Below, piece by piece: positions 35,109 to 41,686 of a DNA stretch of 64,000 nucleotides (position 1 is the stretch's first letter; the number at the start of each line of letters is the position of its first letter). The position numbers and the translations under genes were made by a program. The notes beneath the pieces were generated by a model, which saw only the letters and a program-made list of their open reading frames with translations, was not told the DNA's origin and ran no database searches. The stretch comes from JANWYT01 sp034437555 (GTDB taxonomy: Bacteria; Chloroflexota; Anaerolineae; Aggregatilineales; Phototrophicaceae): assembly GCA_034437555.1 (NCBI GenBank), contig DAOTTQ010000077.1, positions 1 to 64,000 on the forward strand, in the 5' to 3' direction.

Positions 35109-36659
35109 ATGCGATACGCGCTTTATTTGATGACTTTTATTTTGTTGGTGGGCTGTAACGCGTTGTCAGAACCGACACCTACCCCTACAAACACCCCCAC
35201 CGAAACGCCTTTGCCCACCGTGACGGCTACGCCTTCGCTTACCCCTACGGCAACCATCACGCCATCGGCAACGCCATCACCCATCCCCACAGAAACGCCA
35301 ACGGCGACCTATACGCCCAGCATTACGCCCACAGCCAGCGTTACACCACAGCCTACGATTGGCTTTAGCTTTGATAGCTGGCAACGGGTTGAAATTCCTA
35401 ATAGTATTCGCGCAGGCGTAACTAGCCCACTTGTGGTGTATACCAACAGCAACAACCAATCCACCATTGGCAACATTGCCACACCGGGCGCAGAAAACCG
35501 CGTGCAAACACTTTATGCTATCTCGCCAAATTCCCCCCTTAATCGCATTCAGCTTTTACAAATGGACGCATCCACTGGCAATCAAATTTACTTGTCACGC
35601 AATGGCAAATCACTGGCGTATTTACAGCCCACAGGCAATAACTTTGGGCTATACATCATTAGCCTAGAAAATGGCTACGGGGGGCGCGTGTTGCCCGTTA
35701 CAAGCCTTACACAACGAGGCATTACCAGCTTGCCCGTGTGGTCACCCAACGGCGAACAATTGGCACTCACGCTGGATACAGGCTATGCACTAGATATTTT
35801 CTTGTATGACCGCAACGGCGCAGGGCGCACCAATGTTTCAAATTCACCCGCCTCTGATTTTTATCCCACATGGTCACCTGATGGGCGTTATTTAGCCTTT
35901 GTCAGTGACCGCAACACTTGCCCCTCATGGACACCGGCTGATGCAGGTTTCTGTGATGTGCTCACACAGCCCGCCCCTGTGGGAGGCAACGTCTTTGTGC
36001 TAAATATCAGTGATGGCACAATACGACAAGTGGGCGAAATGACCACCACAGAACCTCCCCGTTGGGTCAACAATCGCCTCATTGCCATTGCCGAAGGTGA
36101 CATTAGCAACATTCTTAACCCACAACGCACGCTTTGGCTAGGGGATGCAGAACGTGGTACAGCAACGCCTGTGTTACTTAATGGCGATTCTGCCAGCAAT
36201 ACGCTGTATCTTAGTGATGTGTGGTCACCTGATGGGAGCGCATTGGTGTTTCAGCGCATCACGCCCTCTACAACCAGCGTTGTGATGATGGGCGCAAATG
36301 GCACATTAGTAAGAGAACGCACCGAAGACCTTGGGTTTCCACGTTTTGGAATGAGCGCCACGTGGTCGCCTCTCAATGACCGTATTGCCTTCGGGGGCTT
36401 AAATGGGCTTTGTCCTTATGGGGTGCGCGTCGCAGATCGCGCTTTTGACTGGGTCGCCACGGGTAATCCGCCGCCCAGTATGTGTAGCCCTCAATTTTCG
36501 GCAGATGGGCAATGGTTGGCGTTTAGTGGCGTAAACCCGCGTGTTGATGGACGCGATGACATTTATATTAGCACCAGCAATGGTTTTAGCGCGGTCAATT
36601 TAACCGTCGATTTACGCGGACAAATGCAGCTCATTGGTTGGATGGGGGGCGTGCCGTAA
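35109..36659 (+). CDS. Lipoprotein with Thr/Pro-rich linker and TolB-like (PD40) beta-propeller
   Basis: 516 residues from ATG 35109, eight bases after AGGA; the upstream ATG at 35100 overlaps that site. Lipobox LMTFILLVGC. Residues about 20-84 are Thr/Pro repeats. Beyond, a propeller with several PD40 blades: GITSLPVWSPNGEQLALTL, DFYPTWSPDGRYLAFVSDRN, SDVWSPDGSALVFQRI, MSATWSPLNDRIAFGGL and SPQFSADGQWLAFSGV. In TolB such propellers bind partner proteins; here, without a Tol system, the lipoprotein probably shows its propeller above the wall. The partner is unknown. Confidence 0.8.
   Translation: MRYALYLMTFILLVGCNALSEPTPTPTNTPTETPLPTVTATPSLTPTATITPSATPSPIPTETPTATYTPSITPTASVTPQPTIGFSFDSWQRVEIPNSIRAGVTSPLVVYTNSNNQSTIGNIATPGAENRVQTLYAISPNSPLNRIQLLQMDASTGNQIYLSRNGKSLAYLQPTGNNFGLYIISLENGYGGRVLPVTSLTQRGITSLPVWSPNGEQLALTLDTGYALDIFLYDRNGAGRTNVSNSPASDFYPTWSPDGRYLAFVSDRNTCPSWTPADAGFCDVLTQPAPVGGNVFVLNISDGTIRQVGEMTTTEPPRWVNNRLIAIAEGDISNILNPQRTLWLGDAERGTATPVLLNGDSASNTLYLSDVWSPDGSALVFQRITPSTTSVVMMGANGTLVRERTEDLGFPRFGMSATWSPLNDRIAFGGLNGLCPYGVRVADRAFDWVATGNPPPSMCSPQFSADGQWLAFSGVNPRVDGRDDIYISTSNGFSAVNLTVDLRGQMQLIGWMGGVP
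35166..35358 (+). repeat. Thr/Pro-coding low-complexity stretch
   Basis: Irregular repeats of ACNCCN-type codons encoding a Thr/Pro/Ser linker of about 65 residues just after the lipobox. It would hold the propeller away from the membrane and could be O-glycosylated. Confidence 0.7.
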
Positions 36660-36730
36660 CAGCCCCCTTCTCGATGGGTTATAGAGACTGTATTCGGTTT
36701 ATCAGCACTTTTAAGAGAGGGAAGCACATT

Positions 36731-37477
36731 ATGACAGATTTTACAGGCAAAATTGCCATCGTAACGGGCGGAAGCAGGGGTATAGGCAAAGCCATTGCCC
36801 TAGAACTGGGCAAGGGTGGCGCAACAGTGGTTGTTAATTACAACAGCAGTGCATCGTCCGCCGAAGAAGTCATTACAGCCATTAAAGCCAGTGGTGGCGA
36901 TGGCATGGTGTACCAAGCCGATGTTAGCGATGCCGACCAAGTTATCGCCCTATTCAAAGCTGTAAATGAGGCTTATGGTCGCATTGATATTTTGGTCAAC
37001 AACGCGGGCATTACCCGTGATAACGTGATTATGATGCTAAAGCCCGATGACTTTGATGCTGTTCTTAATACCAATTTGCGTAGTGCGTGGCTGTGTAGCA
37101 AGTATGCCAGCCGTACCATGATGAAACAACGGAGTGGGCGCATTATCAACATTTCTAGTGTGGTGGGTATCGCGGGCAATGGTGGACAAACCAATTATGC
37201 TGCCAGCAAAGCAGGCTTAATTGGGCTAACGAAGTCATTGGCAAAAGAAATTGCCAGTCGTGGCGTAACGGTTAATGCGGTTGCGCCCGGCTTTATTGCC
37301 ACCGATATGACCGACTCGCTAGGCGATGACATTATGAAGAAAGCCATTGATGCCATTCCGTTAGGTCGACAAGGCACACCCGAAGACGTGGCGAAAGCCG
37401 TTGCTTTCTTGGCAAGCGATGACGCAAATTACATTACAGGGCAAGTGATTGTCGTTGATGGTGGCATGGTAATGTAA
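36731..37477 (+). CDS. fabG: 3-oxoacyl-[ACP] reductase FabG
   Basis: 248 residues from ATG 36731 with AGAGGGAAG upstream; this matches the usual FabG length. NADPH motif VTGGSRGIGKAIALEL, structural NNAGITRDNVIMML, catalytic Ser in INISSVVGIAG and the Tyr-x-x-x-Lys in NYAASKAGLIGL, end VVDGG. It reduces 3-oxoacyl-ACP in each fatty-acid elongation cycle in the cytosol. Other fatty-acid genes are not near, so a role with another short-chain reductase substrate is possible, but the match to FabG is close. A strong terminator follows at 37509. Confidence 0.93.
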   Translation: MTDFTGKIAIVTGGSRGIGKAIALELGKGGATVVVNYNSSASSAEEVITAIKASGGDGMVYQADVSDADQVIALFKAVNEAYGRIDILVNNAGITRDNVIMMLKPDDFDAVLNTNLRSAWLCSKYASRTMMKQRSGRIINISSVVGIAGNGGQTNYAASKAGLIGLTKSLAKEIASRGVTVNAVAPGFIATDMTDSLGDDIMKKAIDAIPLGRQGTPEDVAKAVAFLASDDANYITGQVIVVDGGMVM

Positions 37478-37508
37478 GCCATTCCAAAGTAAACACGCAA
37501 AACGTTAA

Positions 37509-37535
37509 GGGCGATACATAGTTATCGCCCTTTTT
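37509..37535 (+). terminator. Intrinsic terminator after fabG
   Basis: GGGCGATA (37509-37516), loop CATAGT, TATCGCCC (37523-37530), TTTTT (37531-37535). Perfect eight-pair stem. Confidence 0.88.
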
Positions 37536-37543
37536 AATTCCCG

Positions 37544-37552
37544 TGCTATAAT
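37544..37552 (+). promoter_or_regulatory. Extended -10 promoter of the crotonase gene
   Basis: TG (37544-37545), one base, consensus TATAAT (37547-37552), 40 bases before the ATG at 37593. No -35 is obvious. The same TGCTATA pattern occurs at 17639. Confidence 0.55.
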
Positions 37553-37592
37553 CTATAGAATCAAATCCAAATTAGATTAAGAGGTTTTTTCC

Positions 37593-38393
37593 ATGACTTA
37601 TGAAGCCATTCTTTACGATGTTCACGAAGGCGTTGCTACTTTAACACTTAATCGCGTAGAAACACGCAATGCCCTGAATAGTGCTATGTACCGCGACCTT
37701 AAACATGCCCTTGAAACCGTAAAAAATAGCCGTGATGTCCGCGCTGTGGTACTTACTGGCAATGGTAAAGGGTTTTGTAGTGGGCAAGACCTTGCAGAAC
37801 TTAATGAACTCGTGGGGCAAGGCATGACTGTAAGTGACATGCTACGCGCCAATTTGAACCAAATGATTTTAGATATGCGTGCGCTAGAAAAACCGATTAT
37901 CGGGGCAGTTAACGGCGTGGCAGCGGGTGCAGGAGGGTCTTTGGCACTGGCAACCGATATTCGCGTCGCATCCCAAGAAGCCAGTTTTGTGTTTGCTGCG
38001 TTTGTCAACATTGGTATTATCCCTGATGGGGGCGGAACGTATTTGTTACCCCAGCTCGTTGGTGCAAGTAAAGCCCTAGAGCTGGCATGGTTGGCAGATG
38101 CACAACATCGCATCAGCGCACAAGAGGCGTTACAATTAGGTATCATCAACCGTGTGGCATCCCACGATAGCTTTTTGAGTGAGGCGCAAGAACTGGCACA
38201 ACGCCTTGCAAAAATGGCAACGCTCGCACTAGGGCAAACGAAGAAAGCCGTTTATCAGGCAATGGAACGGTCTTTAGCACAAGCCCTTGACCACGAAGCA
38301 ACGACCCAAGGGCGCATGTTCCAAACACACGATTTTAGTGAGGGTGTGCAAGCCTTCTTAGAAAAACGCCCCGCCCAATTCAAAGGAGAGTAA
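37593..38393 (+). CDS. Enoyl-CoA hydratase/isomerase family protein (PaaG-like)
   Basis: 266 residues, crotonase fold. Oxyanion-hole segments VVLTGNGKGFCSGQDLAELN and GAVNGVAAGAGGSLALATDI. The acid in FVNIGIIPDGGGTYLLPQLV falls where PaaG-type isomerases have their catalytic Asp, while the two Glu of classical hydratases are not evident. That suggests ring-opening epoxyacyl-CoA isomerase or a related isomerisation in aromatic or fatty-acid breakdown, rather than standard hydratase work. AGAGG precedes the ATG; the HIT gene starts eight bases after the stop. Confidence 0.85.
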   Translation: MTYEAILYDVHEGVATLTLNRVETRNALNSAMYRDLKHALETVKNSRDVRAVVLTGNGKGFCSGQDLAELNELVGQGMTVSDMLRANLNQMILDMRALEKPIIGAVNGVAAGAGGSLALATDIRVASQEASFVFAAFVNIGIIPDGGGTYLLPQLVGASKALELAWLADAQHRISAQEALQLGIINRVASHDSFLSEAQELAQRLAKMATLALGQTKKAVYQAMERSLAQALDHEATTQGRMFQTHDFSEGVQAFLEKRPAQFKGE

Positions 38394-38400
38394 TTCGCTT

Positions 38401-38757
38401 ATGGCAAGCATTTTTACCAAAATTATCAACCGAGAAATTCCCGCAGATATTGTCTACGAAGATGAACTAGTAATTGCCTTTAGGGACATCAGCCCCAACG
38501 CGCCTGTTCACATTCTCATTTGCCCCAAGCGTGAAATCCCAACAGTGAACGACATCACACCAGAGGACGAACCCACATTAGGGCGTTTATTTACAGTGGC
38601 AGCCAAGCTAGCTAAAGAGAACAACATTGCAGAAAGTGGCTATCGCCTGATTACCAATACCAACGGAGACGGTGGTCAAGAGGTATATCACATTCACATG
38701 CACTTAGTGGGTGGCAGAAAATTGGGCAGAATGTTAAAGAAACAAGACGAGGCATAA
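38401..38757 (+). CDS. HIT family nucleotide-binding hydrolase (HinT-like)
   Basis: 118 residues. Family marks: ASIFTKIINREIPADIVYED, VIAFRDISPNAPVHILICPK and the histidine triad HIHMHLVGGRKLG, preceded by ITNTNGDGGQEVYH. HinT enzymes hydrolyse aminoacyl or phosphoramidate adenylates in the cytosol. GGAG at the end of the preceding gene serves as ribosome site, so the two are cotranscribed. A terminator follows ten bases after the stop. Confidence 0.93.
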   Translation: MASIFTKIINREIPADIVYEDELVIAFRDISPNAPVHILICPKREIPTVNDITPEDEPTLGRLFTVAAKLAKENNIAESGYRLITNTNGDGGQEVYHIHMHLVGGRKLGRMLKKQDEA

Positions 38758-38766
38758 AAATACTAA

Positions 38767-38790
38767 GGGGGCAGAAGTGCCCCCTTTTTT
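38767..38790 (+). terminator. Intrinsic terminator after the HIT gene
   Basis: GGGGGCA (38767-38773), loop GAAG, TGCCCCC (38778-38784), TTTTTT (38785-38790). It lies between convergent genes and may also slow transcripts from the DsbA-like gene. Confidence 0.88.
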
Positions 38791-38802
38791 ATTGCTTAAT
38801 AA

Positions 38803-39618
38803 CTAAGGTGCTGTTGTTGCTTCTTCTGTTGCTTCAGCTGTCATTTCTACTTCTTCTGTTGCTTCAGGCGTCATTTCTGCTTCTTCCGTAGATTCAGCGT
38901 CTGGAACAATATTAAAGGGCGCAAAGCGGTCAATGGCTTCATTAATTTCGTCAATAGACAGTGGGTTTTCTACCAATGTACCGTTGATACGAAGTGTGGG
39001 CGTGCTGGTTGTGCCTTGTTGACCACGAAGCAAGAGGTCGTTAATGGGTGCAGTACGGAAGCAGTCAGTGAGTGTGTTTACGTTTACACCCACACCTTCC
39101 GCGCCCGCACGAATGCGGTTTGTGGTAAAGGCGGTTTCACCAAAACGGCTTAACCAATCAAAGAAAACATCGTGTAGCTCCCAGAACTTATTTTGGTTAG
39201 CGGCACACAGGGCAGCCCGTGATGCGCCTTCGTCATTGGTAATGCCCCGTGACACAGGCACAAACGTGAAGTTAATTTCGCCACGTTCAATGCGTTCTAG
39301 CAATTGTGGAAAAATCGTATCATGAAATTCGCCACAAGTGGGGCAACTAAAGCTAGAATATTCCACCACTTGCACCCGTGCATCTACCCTGCCCAAACGA
39401 GGGAAACCTTGCTCATTCGCGCTTTGTGGTAGGTCAATGTATCGCGCTAGTGTTTCTTCGCTTATAGGGGCTTCTGCGGGCTGATTTGCCACAAAGAATA
39501 GCCCACCAATAATTACGGCGACAGCAACAATCCCCCCGACTACTGTAAAGCCACGCTGGCGTTGTTCTTGTTGTTTTCGTTCTTCAAGACGTTTTTCTGT
39601 ACGAGAACGTTGTGACAT
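38803..39618 (-). CDS. Membrane-anchored DsbA-like thioredoxin-fold protein
   Basis: 271 residues. A charged coil start, one helix (VVGGIVAVAVIIGGLFFVA), then a DsbA-like domain: VQVVEYSSFSCPTCGEFHDT with the CPTC redox pair, a helical insert with ALCAANQNKFWELHDVFFDW, and the cis-Pro loop GTTSTPTLRING. It should form or reshuffle disulfides outside the membrane, in keeping with the Cys-containing secreted proteins in this window. The last 35 residues are an acidic repeat tail (TEEAEMTPEATEEVEM) of no known role. AGAAATAA-type region before the ATG gives a weak ribosome site. Confidence 0.85.
   Translation of the reverse strand: MSQRSRTEKRLEERKQQEQRQRGFTVVGGIVAVAVIIGGLFFVANQPAEAPISEETLARYIDLPQSANEQGFPRLGRVDARVQVVEYSSFSCPTCGEFHDTIFPQLLERIERGEINFTFVPVSRGITNDEGASRAALCAANQNKFWELHDVFFDWLSRFGETAFTTNRIRAGAEGVGVNVNTLTDCFRTAPINDLLLRGQQGTTSTPTLRINGTLVENPLSIDEINEAIDRFAPFNIVPDAESTEEAEMTPEATEEVEMTAEATEEATTAP
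38821..38880 (-). repeat. Two 30-base direct repeats coding the acidic tail
   Basis: 38821-38850 and 38851-38880 differ at three of 30 positions; a decayed third copy begins at 38881. Read on the minus strand they encode the ATEE(V/A)EMT(A/P)E unit at the end of the DsbA-like protein. Confidence 0.8.
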
Positions 39619-39703
39619 GCGTTATTTCTCCGTTGGGTGCATAAAAAAGTTCATTAAAAGCGTGCAGAAGTGTAGCAAGCCTCTTGTGAATTGGATAGAG
39701 ATA

Positions 39704-41497
39704 CTATGACATGCGTTTCTTCCAACGCAGCAAATGGTCTAAAAAGCTACTCATGCCAGAAGGAATGGTGTCAAACACAGTAGGGTACTTAACAATCTTT
39801 GCTTGTATCACCTGTGGCAACGACTGGATATATAAACCCTTGGGTGTAGGCGAGGGTGCTTCGTCATTAGGATGCAGTATGGTTGAAATGCGTTCATAGC
39901 GAATCAACTCTGCAACGATAATCCGAATTTGACGAATATCCTCCTCTGTGACAGGGCGATAAACCACACTTCTAAGACGGTCTTTTTCATCGAAGGCAAG
40001 TGTAAGCCCACCAAAAATATCAATGCTTGCGCCTTCAAAGTTTCTGTAGACGGTGTCATTTAGTTCTAGGCTTCGCACGCTAAAGTACGTCATAAAGGCA
40101 TACCCATCCGCGTTACGATACGTCCCCATTGGCAATAGCTCCTCGTCTATCTTTAGCGAGAGCGCAGGGAACACGGTTTGCTCTAAAAAGAGTGCCGATG
40201 AAAGCGCATTGGTAAGCGTTTTTGGCAAGCGAATATCAGGCAAGTTTTTAAGGGCTTTAAGGTGTTTTCTAGCATCTGCTTCGCTTAAAATGTCCCGTTT
40301 TGCAAACACATGAATCAGCATTTCTTCAAATTCACCCTCATAGCCAATGCTATCCGCAGACAAAAATGCCTTTGCCATATCTGCAAAATCCATCTCACCC
40401 ACAGGCGCAAGCTCAATTGCCATCATCACTAAATAGCCAAGAGTGTCACGGGCTTTAATCACCGCCATATAAGGCGAGTGTTCTTTGCCGTATGCCTCAT
40501 ACATGCCCACCAGCGCATCATAGCACGCCCCGGTAAACAGCCGTGAGTAATTGTGTTCTTGGCGTGAAAGTGTCATTTCGGGGTCAGTGGGCAAGTATTC
40601 CAACACATCAAAGGGCTGGTATGTAAACGCATTAAGTGCATTACGTAGATAGATGGTGTGTTCAGGCGTAGAAACTTCACCTTTTTGTAAGGCTTCTACT
40701 AAATGTTCTGCCACTTGGCTAACAAAGTTAGACACGCGCAAGTCGTTGTTTGTCCACGATAGCAAGCGACGAATGAGCGTGTCATCGTGTAATGCCACTA
40801 AAACCGCCGCAATATCACCAAAAGACTCATGAAACCCACGACACCCTAAGCCAAAAGACTCATTCCAAAAGTCGCGCATCCCATCTAAAACCGCATGAGC
40901 CGTTTCATGGCTTACAATATCAGCATTTTCTGCTGTACTAACCACTTTGCCTTCAACCGTTGTGTAAGTATGAAAGCCTATCATGCGTGCTTGTTCGTTG
41001 TAAAAAGCATTAGACAGATTGCCAACGTGCGGGTCTATAGTTAAGCGTGCCGATGGAAACGCCCACGATATCGCACGACGCGTATAGCGTTCAAACATTC
41101 TTAGTGTAAATGTGGTGTAGTAAAAAGCGTTTACCAACGCAAACTCGGGCTTATCTGACCAATGAAAATAATTGCCATCCTCATCGGGTTTCACGGTAAG
41201 CCCTGTGCTATCTTCAATCCGCACCCGTGAGTTAATCAAGCCCTCTTGGGCATCATCACTGTGCAAATAGCGCACTTCTGGCTCATCAATCATCGGATTT
41301 TGCGGGTAAACCAGCAAACCCACATTACATACAGCTTGTTCGGGCAAAGGTTCTTCATGCAACGTAAAAGAACTCATGCCACGTTGTGCCATCAAACTAG
41401 GCAAATTGGCACGGCTATTGTGGTTTAGACGCTGTAGCAGGCGCATCATGCCCTGCTTTGCGTCCCCGTAGAAATGTGAATCCTCAGATTTAGACAT
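39704..41497 (-). CDS. Cytosolic thermolysin-like (gluzincin) metalloprotease
   Basis: 597 residues from ATG 41497 with AGGAG upstream. No signal peptide. The zinc site is clear: SAENADIVSHETAHAVLDGM (HExxH) and, about 20 residues on, GCRGFHESFGDIAAVLVAL, the third ligand region of M4-like gluzincins. The C-terminal 300 residues are helical and unassigned. Related cytosolic proteins are uncharacterised, so substrate is unknown. A minus-strand TATAAT lies at 41530-41525. The gene is divergent from acnA across a 189-base gap that holds both promoters. Confidence 0.75.
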   Translation of the reverse strand: MSKSEDSHFYGDAKQGMMRLLQRLNHNSRANLPSLMAQRGMSSFTLHEEPLPEQAVCNVGLLVYPQNPMIDEPEVRYLHSDDAQEGLINSRVRIEDSTGLTVKPDEDGNYFHWSDKPEFALVNAFYYTTFTLRMFERYTRRAISWAFPSARLTIDPHVGNLSNAFYNEQARMIGFHTYTTVEGKVVSTAENADIVSHETAHAVLDGMRDFWNESFGLGCRGFHESFGDIAAVLVALHDDTLIRRLLSWTNNDLRVSNFVSQVAEHLVEALQKGEVSTPEHTIYLRNALNAFTYQPFDVLEYLPTDPEMTLSRQEHNYSRLFTGACYDALVGMYEAYGKEHSPYMAVIKARDTLGYLVMMAIELAPVGEMDFADMAKAFLSADSIGYEGEFEEMLIHVFAKRDILSEADARKHLKALKNLPDIRLPKTLTNALSSALFLEQTVFPALSLKIDEELLPMGTYRNADGYAFMTYFSVRSLELNDTVYRNFEGASIDIFGGLTLAFDEKDRLRSVVYRPVTEEDIRQIRIIVAELIRYERISTILHPNDEAPSPTPKGLYIQSLPQVIQAKIVKYPTVFDTIPSGMSSFLDHLLRWKKRMS

Positions 41498-41611
41498 TGT
41501 TATCGCTCCTTGTTCGTTAAATACATTATAACCCCGCGAATGTTTTATACGTCTTAGATTACAAACATTGATAAACTTATACACATATATCAACTAATCA
41601 ACTAAAAACTA

Positions 41612-41641
41612 TTGACAGTATCAATCTTGATTAGGTACAAT
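41612..41641 (+). promoter_or_regulatory. Promoter of acnA
   Basis: Consensus TTGACA (41612-41617), 18 bases, TACAAT (41636-41641), 45 bases before the acnA ATG. The strongest plus-strand promoter match in this part of the window. Confidence 0.6.
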
Positions 41642-41686
41642 ACAGATATTCGTCAAAACTGCTGTCATCAAAAAAGGAAATAGCCC

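Noticed and set aside
35166..35358. Thr/Pro repeats as a phase-variable tract or mucin-like adhesin
   Set aside because: The codons vary too much for slippage and the stretch is a linker between a lipobox and a propeller.
38821..38900. Short direct repeats considered as a CRISPR array
   Set aside because: The 30-base units are head to tail with no spacers, lie in frame in a coding tail and have no cas genes nearby.
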